Part shown: positions 35,878 to 45,100 of the stretch, piece by piece
Layout of the letters: each line of letters starts with the position of its first letter
Position numbering within the stretch: the stretch's first letter is position 1
NCBI GenBank assembly: GCA_964541155.1
Contig: CAZIPC010000002.1
Span: forward strand, 310,001 to 374,000
Reading direction: 5' to 3'
Source of the DNA: UBA4416 sp964541155
Lineage (GTDB): Bacteria > Bacteroidota > Bacteroidia > B-17B0 > Aurantibacillaceae
DNA: 64,000 nucleotides
Translations under genes and position numbers: made by a program
Notes under the pieces: model-generated
Database searches by the model: none
Told to the model about the DNA's origin: nothing
The model's input: only the letters and a program-made list of their open reading frames with translations

Positions 35878-36924
35878 TTATAAAACAGATTTAATCTCTT
35901 CAATATCCATAGTGTTAATTGATTCAAAGTATCCTATACCTTTAGGTAAAGCAAAACCTATTTTGTGATGTATATTTTTTTTATCATGTTTTAAAAAATC
36001 TATTACTATTTTTTTTGCAGTTTTAGTTAAGATTATTTTTGTGTATATCGATTCAATATATTTACAAATCGATTCGTATTCTTTTTTTGTAATTAATTTA
36101 TACTCGTAAGCAATTTTTGACTCTATAACTAGTCCAAAAGCAACGGCATATCCGTGTAAAATAGGCTTATTCAATTGTAAAAAATAACTTTCTAAAGCAT
36201 GTCCTATGGTGTGTCCAAAGTTCAAAGATTTTCTAATAGTAAATTCATATAAATCTTTTTTCACAATGTGATTTTTTAATTCTATAGCTTTTGCAATAAT
36301 ATTTTCCGAATAAAATTCTTTTGTATGGTTAAGTTTTAATAGTTCTCTCCATAGTGTTTTATCTGCTATTAATGCTATTTTAATAACTTCAGCATAGCCA
36401 CTTTTAATATGCTCTGTCGGTAGTGTTTCTAAAAACTCAGGATTAATAAAAACACCCTTTGGTTCATAAATAGAACCAATGTGGTTTTTAATTCCTTCAA
36501 AATCAATCCCGGTTTTTGCGCCAACGCTAGCATCCACCATACTTAATAATGTGGTTGGAATATTTATAAAATCAATTCCTCTTTTAAATACAGAAGCTAC
36601 AAACCCACCTAAATCACTTATTACACCACCACCTAAATTAATAATTAAACTTTTTTTATCAGCATCAGTATCTGTAAGTGCTCCCCATATTTGCACACAT
36701 GTTTCTAATGTTTTTTTGTCTTCTCCACTCTCTAGCTCAATAATTTCGGCATTATTTAAAATTGGTGAGTGAAATAACAATGTTGGTAAACAATATTTAA
36801 AGGTGTTTTCGTCGCAAATAATATAGTAACTGCTGTATGTATTTTTTTTAAGAAATGTATGAAGTGAATGTAAGCTGTTATTTCCTATATGTATAGAGTA
36901 TGTTGTAGATTTTATAGTTCCCAT
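35878..36924 (-). CDS. aroB: 3-dehydroquinate synthase AroB
   Basis: This 348-residue enzyme catalyses the second step of the shikimate pathway, cyclising DAHP to 3-dehydroquinate with NAD and a metal ion. Motifs seen are INLGGGVISDLGGFVAS, FKRGIDFINIPTTLLSMVDASVGAKTG and SGYAEVIKIALI. The metal-site histidines appear within LNFGHTIGHALESYF. The usual GGKT of the NAD site reads GAKT. The start at 36924 (MGTIKSTT) is chosen over an ATG 33 bases upstream because the shorter form starts right after the stop of the upstream gene and has normal length. It is separated from hisH by 230 bases. It may be ordinary AroB rather than a sugar cyclase; the residues favour AroB. Confidence 0.85.
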   Translation of the reverse strand: MGTIKSTTYSIHIGNNSLHSLHTFLKKNTYSSYYIICDENTFKYCLPTLLFHSPILNNAEIIELESGEDKKTLETCVQIWGALTDTDADKKSLIINLGGGVISDLGGFVASVFKRGIDFINIPTTLLSMVDASVGAKTGIDFEGIKNHIGSIYEPKGVFINPEFLETLPTEHIKSGYAEVIKIALIADKTLWRELLKLNHTKEFYSENIIAKAIELKNHIVKKDLYEFTIRKSLNFGHTIGHALESYFLQLNKPILHGYAVAFGLVIESKIAYEYKLITKKEYESICKYIESIYTKIILTKTAKKIVIDFLKHDKKNIHHKIGFALPKGIGYFESINTMDIEEIKSVL

Positions 36925-36925
36925 A

Positions 36926-38950
36926 TTAACGCATCTGTTTAATTTGATATAAGGCATGTTTAGCCTTTAAATGATTAGGATTATGTTTTAATAATTTATT
37001 TAAATATAATTTAGCGGTTAAAAAATCTTTTTTATAAGCAAAAAATCCAGCAATATTTAATAATAAAGCATCATTATCAGGATCGAGAGAAAGCCCTTTA
37101 AAATAAATATTTTCAGCTGATTTAAAGTCACCTTTGCATAATTTAATATAGCCTAAATTAGTTAATGCTGATATATGTTTAGGGTTTTCAGATAATATTT
37201 CACTAAAAATTATTTCGGCATTTTTTAGTAGCCCTTTTTCTGCTAACACACTGCCATATTTGTTTTTAAAATCTAATATAAAAGGAGCTAAGTCCGATGC
37301 TTTTTTATAATAGTTTGTAGCTCTTTGTATGTCTCCTGTATTGTAAAAAGATTCGCCTATTCTGTAACAAGTCCAAGCATTATCGTTAGAATAAGTTGTA
37401 TTGATTAAAAGTTCATTTAAAAGAGTAATATCTGTAAGAACATTTACGTAGTTAATTATTTTGTTATAATTATTTTTTATAAAATTTAATTGAACTAACG
37501 GCTCTATATTTGCCCTTATTTCCTTTATGGTTTTATCTTTTAAATAAGCTTTTGCGCTATCAAGTAGGTAGGTATTATTTTCAAATTTTTCGTACTGATT
37601 TAAGTAAGCTCTAGCTTTAGTAATATTATCTGGTTTTTTTTCATTGATAGCATACAGGCCTATAAATTTTTTAATTTCTTGTTTGTAGTGCTTGGTTATT
37701 GGTTTTCTAATGTAATGGTCGTGAACAGTAACATGCGGAATGTCAATTGAACCTGATTTTGGCATGTGACAGCTCACACAGTTTGAAGTAATTGTAATTC
37801 CTCTTTTATTACAAGTTAGTCTTGATTTCCCATTTACATGATGACATGAGTTACAGGCGTCGTTAAATACATTTGGATTTGTTTCTCTTACACTCAGGTG
37901 TGGGTTGTGACATGTTACACATGTTATCGCTTCTTTGTATGGCTTTAAAGATTTTGTATGATTTGATTTTGCTCTTTCAAAAGATTTAATAAAACATGAG
38001 CTTTGTTTTAATCTATCAGCGTGAGATGCCATAATAAACTCATCATCCGCGTATTTGTATTTTGGTAAAAATACGGTCATATAATCACTCAACTTCATCC
38101 CAGGTTTAAAGTCATAAAAAGATTTTCCTTCTTTTAAAATTGTGTTTCCCTGTAAATGACAACGTTGGCAAATATCAAACTGTGCATCAATACTTAGTTT
38201 TGCAGGATTTACTATACTATAGTCAATGCTTTTTGAAGTGTCTATTTTAATACCAGCTTGTTTTTGAGTCACGTGTATGCTTCCTGGCCCATGGCAGCGC
38301 TCGCAACTAATGCCTTCTGGAATAGATGTAAATTTATTTTCGGAACCTAAAACAAATTCAGGATAATTATTATGACAACTCATACATTCTAATCCAATTT
38401 TCCTCATAAATCGGCTATTATGCCCATTTTCAAAACCAGGAGGTAAATCCCATGTTTGTTTTTGTGTATAAAAAGTCATAGGCATTTGATTTAAATACCC
38501 ATTTACAGATTGTATGTGTGAGTTGGTATGTTGTCCTGAACCAATAATATAATTTACATGTTCCAATCGTTTATAAATAGTATCTTTTCCTTGTAACCTG
38601 TATTCTAAAATTTGCATACTATCTTTCATCCAAAAGGCTCTGTAATAAAAATTACCAATTTTATCGTATATAACAGAGTTATGATAATTGCCGGCTGATT
38701 TTAATTTAGAAGCAACATCAAATGATTTTCCCATTCCTGTTTTGATATAAGTATCGTATATTTTTTGGTGACATAGTTTACAAGTATTTATTCCAACATA
38801 GCGAGCTGAATCAGTATGATTTAAATACACTAAAGAATCGGTATGGATTATTTTATGTTTATTTTCTGTTTGGTATTGGTTACAAGAAAAAATAAATACA
38901 CACGTTATGAGCAAAATAAAACCAAATAAATATGTGAAGAATTTTGACAA
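36926..38950 (-). CDS. Seven-heme cytochrome c with C-terminal TPR repeats, lipoprotein
   Basis: This 674-residue protein has a lipoprotein-type signal (LITCVFIFSC, cysteine near residue 23). Seven CxxCH heme-binding motifs follow in order: CKLCH, CMSCH, CERCH, CQRCH, CVTCH, CNSCH and CVSCH. The C-terminal third (about 515-670) has TPR repeats such as AWTCYRIGESFYNTGDIQRA and ALLLNIAGFFAYKKDFLTAK. Several extra histidines could be distal ligands. Such TPR-multiheme lipoproteins are widespread in Bacteroidota and are thought to act in periplasmic electron transfer, but the role of this one is unknown. Its stop codon is one base before the aroB start, so the two are co-transcribed. Confidence 0.88.
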   Translation of the reverse strand: MSKFFTYLFGFILLITCVFIFSCNQYQTENKHKIIHTDSLVYLNHTDSARYVGINTCKLCHQKIYDTYIKTGMGKSFDVASKLKSAGNYHNSVIYDKIGNFYYRAFWMKDSMQILEYRLQGKDTIYKRLEHVNYIIGSGQHTNSHIQSVNGYLNQMPMTFYTQKQTWDLPPGFENGHNSRFMRKIGLECMSCHNNYPEFVLGSENKFTSIPEGISCERCHGPGSIHVTQKQAGIKIDTSKSIDYSIVNPAKLSIDAQFDICQRCHLQGNTILKEGKSFYDFKPGMKLSDYMTVFLPKYKYADDEFIMASHADRLKQSSCFIKSFERAKSNHTKSLKPYKEAITCVTCHNPHLSVRETNPNVFNDACNSCHHVNGKSRLTCNKRGITITSNCVSCHMPKSGSIDIPHVTVHDHYIRKPITKHYKQEIKKFIGLYAINEKKPDNITKARAYLNQYEKFENNTYLLDSAKAYLKDKTIKEIRANIEPLVQLNFIKNNYNKIINYVNVLTDITLLNELLINTTYSNDNAWTCYRIGESFYNTGDIQRATNYYKKASDLAPFILDFKNKYGSVLAEKGLLKNAEIIFSEILSENPKHISALTNLGYIKLCKGDFKSAENIYFKGLSLDPDNDALLLNIAGFFAYKKDFLTAKLYLNKLLKHNPNHLKAKHALYQIKQMR

Positions 38951-38965
38951 AGTTGTTTAAAAACT

Positions 38966-38973
38966 CAAATTTA
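38966..38973 (-). promoter_or_regulatory. Possible -7 element for the cytochrome-aroB transcript
   Basis: On the minus strand this is TAAATTTG, matching TAnnTTTG, 15 bases upstream of the cytochrome ATG. No -33 TTG is seen at proper spacing, so this is tentative. Confidence 0.3.
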
Positions 38974-39079
38974 ACATAACAAATTAAAAAGTGCGACACT
39001 AATCTATTACATAAATCAATCTAAAACCGTTAAATTAACTATTATTTAATCCCAATTACTACATTTTCAATAAGATAAA

Positions 39080-39110
39080 TTGGTTTCTCGCTTAAAAAGA
39101 ACTACTTTTG
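39080..39110 (+). promoter_or_regulatory. typA promoter, TTG-N20-TACTTTTG
   Basis: A -33 TTG (39080-39082) and -7 TACTTTTG (39103-39110) lie 20 bases apart, 20 bases before the typA ATG. The TTG is where the longest open frame would begin, which shows that the extra 17 codons are promoter sequence and not protein. Confidence 0.7.
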
Positions 39111-39130
39111 CGCCCTTATTAAAATATAAC

Positions 39131-40942
39131 ATGTCAGAAATTAGAAACATTGCCATCATTGCCCATGTCGATCACGGGAAAACAACATTAGTAGATAAAA
39201 TTTTACATCAGTGTAATTTATTTAGAGAAAATCAAGCTTCAGGTGAGTTAATCCTTGATAATAATGATTTAGAGCGTGAGCGTGGAATCACCATTTTAGC
39301 TAAAAACGTTTCGGTTACATATAAAGGAACAAAAATTAATATTATTGATACACCAGGTCACGCTGATTTTGGAGGTGAAGTAGAGCGTACATTAAATATG
39401 GCTGATGGTGTTATTTTGTTAGTAGATGCATTCGAAGGCCCTATGCCTCAAACACGTTTTGTTACACAAAAGGCAATAGCTGCAGGTAAAAAAGCCATCG
39501 TTGTAATTAATAAAGTTGATAAACCTAATTGTCGTCCAGAAGAAGTTCATGATAATGTGTTTGACTTATTTTTTAACTTAGAAGCTACAGAAGACCAACT
39601 AGATTTTCCAACAGTATATGGCTCAAGTAAAAATGGGTGGATGGGGCCTGATTACAAAACTCCAACAACAGATGTTACTTATTTATTAGACACTATACTA
39701 GAGAAAATTCCTACAGCCCCAGAGCGCGAAGGAACTTTACAAATTCAAATTACTTCTTTAGATTATTCTTCATTTATTGGTCGTATTGCAGTAGGACGTG
39801 TATTTAGAGGAATTATTAAAGAAAACATGCCTGTGAGTGTTGTAAAACGCGACGGTAGTATTCAAAAATCTAGAATAAAAGAATTATTTGTATTTGAAGG
39901 ATTAGGTAAAGTGAAAGTATCTCAAGTTCAAACAGGTGATATTTGCGCTTTTACAGGAATTGAAGGATTTGAAATTGGCGATACCGTTGCTGATTTTGAA
40001 AATCCAGAAGCAATGCCTACCATGAAAATTGATGAACCAACTATGAGTATGTTATTTACTATTAACAACTCTCCGTTTTTTGGAAAAGATGGTAAGTTTG
40101 TAACTTCACGTCATTTACGCGATCGTTTATACAAAGAGTTAGAAAAAAACTTAGCTATGAGAGTTGAGGAAACAGCTTCGCCAGACTCATATTTAGTATT
40201 TGGACGTGGTATTCTTCATTTATCTGTATTAATCGAAACAATGCGTCGTGAGGGGTATGAATTACAATTAGGACAACCACAGGTTATTGTAAAAGAAATT
40301 GATGGACAAAAATGTGAACCAGTTGAAGTACTAACCGTTGATGTACCTCAAGAATCAGCATCAAAGGTTATTGATTTAGTAACTCAACGAAAAGGTAACT
40401 TATTAATTATGGAAGCTAAAGGAGATTTAACACATATTGAGTTCGAAATCCCTTCTCGTGGTATTATAGGTTTACGAAATAACGTTCTTACTGCTACAGC
40501 TGGTGAGGCTATTATGGCTCATCGTTTTAAAGATTATGAACCTTGGAAAGGACCAATCCCTAGTCGTATTGCAGGAGTATTAATCTCTAAAGATAAAGGA
40601 ACAGCAGTTGCATACTCTATTGATAAATTACAAGATCGTGGTAAGTTTTTTGTTGAAGCGGGCGACGAAATTTATCCAGGAATGGTAATAGGAGAACATA
40701 TTCGCCCTGATGATTTAGTAGTAAATATTTGTACAGAAAAACAATTAACCAATATGCGTGCATCTGGAACCGATGAAAAAATGCGTATTGTTCCAAAAAT
40801 TAACTTCAGCTTAGAAGAAGCAATGGAATACATTCAAGGAGATGAATATGTTGAAATCACACCTAATCATATTCGTTTACGTAAAATTTATTTAGATGAA
40901 AATGAACGCAAACGCATGGGAAAAACATTAGTTTCTAAGTAA
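39131..40942 (+). CDS. typA: Ribosome-associated GTPase TypA/BipA
   Basis: This 603-residue translational GTPase has the P-loop AHVDHGKTTL at residues 11-20, the switch II DTPGHADF, the NKVDKP specificity motif and an EF-G-like domain organisation ending in the BipA-specific C-terminal domain (MRASGTDEKMRIVPKINFSLEEAMEYI). The protein binds the 70S ribosome and supports ribosome assembly and growth under stress. The ATG at 39131 (MSEIRNIAIIAHVDHG) is chosen because the sequence upstream carries the promoter and because family members start here. A strong hairpin terminator follows, making the gene monocistronic. Confidence 0.97.
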   Translation: MSEIRNIAIIAHVDHGKTTLVDKILHQCNLFRENQASGELILDNNDLERERGITILAKNVSVTYKGTKINIIDTPGHADFGGEVERTLNMADGVILLVDAFEGPMPQTRFVTQKAIAAGKKAIVVINKVDKPNCRPEEVHDNVFDLFFNLEATEDQLDFPTVYGSSKNGWMGPDYKTPTTDVTYLLDTILEKIPTAPEREGTLQIQITSLDYSSFIGRIAVGRVFRGIIKENMPVSVVKRDGSIQKSRIKELFVFEGLGKVKVSQVQTGDICAFTGIEGFEIGDTVADFENPEAMPTMKIDEPTMSMLFTINNSPFFGKDGKFVTSRHLRDRLYKELEKNLAMRVEETASPDSYLVFGRGILHLSVLIETMRREGYELQLGQPQVIVKEIDGQKCEPVEVLTVDVPQESASKVIDLVTQRKGNLLIMEAKGDLTHIEFEIPSRGIIGLRNNVLTATAGEAIMAHRFKDYEPWKGPIPSRIAGVLISKDKGTAVAYSIDKLQDRGKFFVEAGDEIYPGMVIGEHIRPDDLVVNICTEKQLTNMRASGTDEKMRIVPKINFSLEEAMEYIQGDEYVEITPNHIRLRKIYLDENERKRMGKTLVSK

Positions 40943-40962
40943 ACTAAATGATAGTACGTATC

Positions 40963-40992
40963 AAAAGGCAAAGAATATTCTTTGCCTTTTTT
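40963..40992 (+). terminator. typA terminator
   Basis: A perfect stem of up to 13 bases (40963-40975 with 40978-40990) is followed by a short T run, 20 bases past the typA stop codon. Confidence 0.85.
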
Positions 40993-41006
40993 GCTTTTAC
41001 TCTTTT

Positions 41007-41027
41007 CTTATAACTTATAACTTATAA
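41007..41027 (+). repeat. Three tandem CTTATAA units in the deaminase promoter region
   Basis: Three exact 7-base units end at the start of a TAACTTTG element (41025-41032), the probable -7 box of the next gene. The only TTG nearby (40991-40993) is 31 bases upstream of that box, longer than usual; removing one unit would give 24 bases and two units 17 bases. Confidence 0.6.
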
Positions 41028-41032
41028 CTTTG
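41025..41032 (+). promoter_or_regulatory. Probable -7 element of the dCMP deaminase gene
   Basis: TAACTTTG matches TAnnTTTG and lies 8 bases before the ATG, implying a nearly leaderless transcript. No -33 element lies at standard spacing because of the tandem repeat described separately. Confidence 0.35.
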
Positions 41033-41040
41033 AGCTTTTT

Positions 41041-41493
41041 ATGAAACCTAGTTACGAAGAAATATACATGGAGTTAGCTGAAAAGCTAGCATTACGCTCG
41101 CATTGTGTGAAAGCACAAGTTGGAGCAGTTTTAACTAAAGACACACGTATTGTTTCCTTAGGATACAATGGTCCTCCAGCCGGCACACATAATTGTGATA
41201 CAGAATGGCCAAATGAAGGATGCCCAAGAGATAGCAAAGGAAGTTGTTCTTTGGCTTTACATGCAGAGCAAAACGCTATTTTATATGCAGTAAAAAACAA
41301 TACATCAATTGATGGATCAACTTTATATGTAACCCTATCGCCATGTATTGCTTGTGCTAGAGTAATTTACACAATGGGTATAAAAAAAGTATATTATAAA
41401 AATAGCTATGCTGAATATAAAAATATACCTACTGATGAAGGAGTAGAGTTTTTAAAAAAATTTGGTGTAGAAGTAATTCATTATAAAGAATGA
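41041..41493 (+). CDS. dCMP deaminase family protein
   Basis: This 150-residue zinc-dependent deaminase (ComEB/dCMP deaminase type) has the catalytic LHAEQNAILYAV (His-Ala-Glu) and the second zinc motif PCIACAR. An insertion near residues 52-68 (EWPNEGCPRDSKGSC) adds cysteines of the kind that bind a second zinc in this group. It converts dCMP to dUMP for thymidylate synthesis. The protein is cytoplasmic and its length fits the family. It is 34 bases before the next small gene. Confidence 0.92.
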   Translation: MKPSYEEIYMELAEKLALRSHCVKAQVGAVLTKDTRIVSLGYNGPPAGTHNCDTEWPNEGCPRDSKGSCSLALHAEQNAILYAVKNNTSIDGSTLYVTLSPCIACARVIYTMGIKKVYYKNSYAEYKNIPTDEGVEFLKKFGVEVIHYKE

Positions 41494-41527
41494 TTAGGTA
41501 GCACGTAAAACGTTATAAATTAAAAGG

Positions 41528-41884
41528 ATGATATTAAGAATAGTAATTTTGGTTTTTTTAATAATAGGATTCTCTCAAGATCTTTTGTTAGCGCAAGAAG
41601 GAGCAACGCCCCCTAAAAAAGAACAATCCATAAAAAGTAAACGAAAACAGTACAGAGAAGATAAAAAAAAGTGGAAAGAAGAAAGAGAACTAAAACGTGC
41701 TGAAGAAAAAAAAATAGAAGAACACCATAAACGGATTCAAACTAAAGAAGTGCAAAAAAGAATGAAAAAAAGTAGAGCACGAGCCATGAAAAATAATTCC
41801 CATAAACGTGATCCGTTTTTCCAAAGACTATTTCAACAAAAAAGAGGCAGAGCAATAAAACAATCAAAAGAAAGAGTGAGATAA
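41528..41884 (+). CDS. Small basic exported protein of unknown function
   Basis: This 118-residue protein begins with a signal peptide (MILRIVILVFLIIGFSQDLLLAQ). The mature part, from about residue 24, is very lysine- and arginine-rich with repeated E/K helices (KSKRKQYREDKKKWKEERE, then KKIEEHHKRIQTKEVQKRM). I do not recognise it. The charge suggests a periplasmic or surface protein that binds polyanions such as DNA, LPS or ribosomal RNA remnants, but this is a guess. Codon use and position directly behind the deaminase gene support a real gene. A weak hairpin follows at 41891-41910. Confidence 0.6.
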   Translation: MILRIVILVFLIIGFSQDLLLAQEGATPPKKEQSIKSKRKQYREDKKKWKEERELKRAEEKKIEEHHKRIQTKEVQKRMKKSRARAMKNNSHKRDPFFQRLFQQKRGRAIKQSKERVR

Positions 41885-42177
41885 CTTTTTTACGATAAAA
41901 AATCATCGTATTTGTATTCGCCACTTATTTTTAAAATACTACCACTTACCAATTTTATAACCCCATTTAAAAGAGTAAAAATCAAACATCTCGAAATCAT
42001 TGTAAATTTGTGTTAATTGTTGTTAAGTTTTAATAGCCTTTAACATAAAATATTTGGAAAATAACACACGCATAATCAGAATATTACAAAAAACGCTTAG
42101 AAAAATTTGCACTAATAACCTATCATTTATATATTTATCCACTCGAACAAATCGAACGTAATTAAAAAATTATCAAT

Positions 42178-45100
42178 ATGTTAAGAAAAATTTACTTTTC
42201 AATCGTAACACTTTTACTTGTTAGCGCTTCTTTGATGGCTCAAAATGGCGGTGGTGCCATTAAAGTTTTATTAAAAGATAAATCTAATGGAGAAACTATT
42301 CCATTTGCAAATGTAGTTGCTTATCAAGGAGGGGTTCAGGTAGGAGTTGGTACTACAGATATGGATGGTTATGCTATGATTAAGCCTTTGGCGCCTGGTA
42401 AATACGATGTAAAAGGAGTTTATGTTGGATATCAAACACAAGAAGTAAAAGGTATTGTTGTTGGTGAGTCAAAAACAGCATACATTACAATTGAGTTATC
42501 AAATGGCGGAGGTGTTGATTTAGGTGTTGTTGATGTAGTAGCTTATCAAGAACCATTAATTGATGGTGATATGAAATCAGGAGGAACTGTTACTCGTGAA
42601 GAGTACCAAAATATGGCTACAAAAAACATTAACTCTGTAGCAGCAACAACAGCAGGTGTTTATCAAGCAGATGAAGGGAGTTCATTAAACGTTCGTGGAG
42701 GCCGTTCTTCTTCTACAATTTATTTTGTTGATGGTGTTAAAGTAATTGGTGGATTAGGAGTTCCTCAACAAGGGGTTGAACAGTTAAATGTTATTACAGG
42801 CGGGGTTCCTGCACAATACGGTGATGCTACTTCAGGGATAATTTCTGTTACAACTCGTGGACCTCAAAGTAAATTTTTTGGAGGTGTAGAGTTAATCTCT
42901 TCTCAGTTAACAGATAAATATGGATATAACTCATTAGGTTTCTCAGTAGGAGGACCTGTATTACAAAAAAGAGATTCCACTGGGCAAAAAAAACCAGTTA
43001 TTGGTTTTTTCTTATCTGGTCAAGGAACATATGAAAAAGATCCAGCTCCTTCTTATGTTAATATGTGGAAATTAGATGATGATAAGTTAGCTCAGTTAGA
43101 AAAAACTCCTTTACGTTTAGTAACAGTTGGAGCAGATGATGTATTTTATCGTGAGTTAGACTATGTTACTAAAAGCGATATGGTTAAAACACCTATCCGT
43201 CAAAATGTTGCTAGCAGGGCAGTTCAATTAAATGGTAAATTAGATTTTAAATTAGCGCCAAATACTAATTTAACTATTGGAGCCGCTTTTGATTATGGTA
43301 ATAGACATGATTTTGTTTATACATATTCATTATTTAATCCTCAAAATAATCCGCAAACAATCAATTCAACTTGGAGAACATACGCTCGTATTAATCAAAA
43401 ATTTGGAACAAATCAATCAGGAACTGAAAAAGAAAAATCTCAAGCAACTATTTCAAACGCGTATTTCACTTTCTTAGCTAGTTACGAAAAATCAAAATCA
43501 AAAACACAAGATGATACCCATAAAGATAAAATCTTTAATTATGGATATCAAGGAAAATATAATTGGACAGTAGATACAACTACTAACTATGCTCTTAGAT
43601 TTGATGAAACAAATTTAAAATACTATTTAGATTATCAAGGCCCTCAAAGAAGTGCTGTTTCTTATGAAAGAAGTGAATTAAATCCAACAACTGCAAATTA
43701 TTCTTCACAAGTATTTGATTTCTTTGGAACATTACCTACAATTCAAGCAGCACAATCAAATTACGCCTTCGTAAATGGAGATAGACCTCAAAGTATAAAT
43801 AGTTTATTTGCATCTACAGGTCGTCAATATAATGGTTACAGTATTTCTGAATCTACTCAATTACGTTTTGCTTCCAGTTTTTCAGCAGATTTTAAAAATC
43901 ATGCTATCATGGCTGGAGTTGAGTATGATCAAAGAAACCAAAGCGGATATCAAGTATTACCAATTGAATTATGGACTAGAATGAGAAATCTTACAAATAG
44001 CCATTTAACATCATTTGATACAGCAAATCCAATTTTAATTCCTGGAACAAATGGAAATTTAGATAAAATTTACTACAGATACATTTACAACTCAACAAAC
44101 CAAAATCAAATTGATAAGTCAATTAGAGAATCTTTAGGATTAACAGATGATAATCAAACAATTATTAATACTGATGCACTTAATCCAGATGATTTAAAAT
44201 TAAGCATGTTTAGTGCTCAAGATTTATTACAAAGTGGTCAAAACCCATTGGTTGATTATTATGGATTTGATTATTTAGGAAATAAAGACAGAAATTCAAC
44301 AAATCTTAATGGTTTTTTAAACGATAGAGATAAAAATGGAAATCAAACATTACACGTAGGTGCGTATAAGCCTATTTATGTTGCTGGATACATTCAAGAT
44401 AAATTTGATTTTAAAGATATTAAATTTAATGTAGGTGTTCGTGTAGATCGTTTCGACGCTAATCAAAAAGTTTTAAAAGATCAATATTTATTTCATGAAG
44501 CATATACTGCAGGAGAAAAATCAGACGGAAGACCAGATAACATCAAAGATGATTATGTTGTTTATGTTGACAACGTGAATTCATCTACTCCAACAATTGT
44601 TGGTTATAGAAACGGAACTACTTGGTATAATTATGAAGGAAAGGAAGTGACTGACCCTAAATTATTAGCGGTAGACGGTAAACTTACTCCTTGGTTAAAA
44701 GACGCGGATTTTGCTAGTAAAAATGCATTTAGCGTGAATGCATTTAAAGACTACGTTCCGCAAATAAATGTAATGCCTCGTTTAGCATTCTCTTTTCCAA
44801 TTTCAGATGTGGCTAATTTCTTTGCTCATTACGATGTGTTAACACAACGTCCGTCAGATGGATTAATGCGTTTTGATCCAAAAGATTATTATTTTATAGG
44901 CTCAACATCTAGTAGCCCTTTTATCACAAACTCTAATTTAAAACCAGAAAAAACAATTGATTATGAAATAGGATATAATCAAGTGTTGAATCAAAAGAAA
45001 AATGCAGCCTTAAAAATAACTGCATTTTACCGCGAATTAAGAAATCAAATCACGTTAGTATCATTAACTAATGCTTATCCAAAAACTTATCAAACTTATG

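Noticed and set aside
35817..35930. Short plus-strand open frame upstream of and running into the aroB 3' end
   Set aside because: It is antisense to aroB for most of its length and has no recognisable protein features.
36925..36957. Earlier ATG of aroB inside the cytochrome gene
   Set aside because: The ATG at 36924 gives the normal AroB length and starts right after the upstream stop codon.
41891..41910. Hairpin after the small basic protein gene
   Set aside because: The 6-base stem with an A-rich loop is too weak to be called a terminator with confidence.
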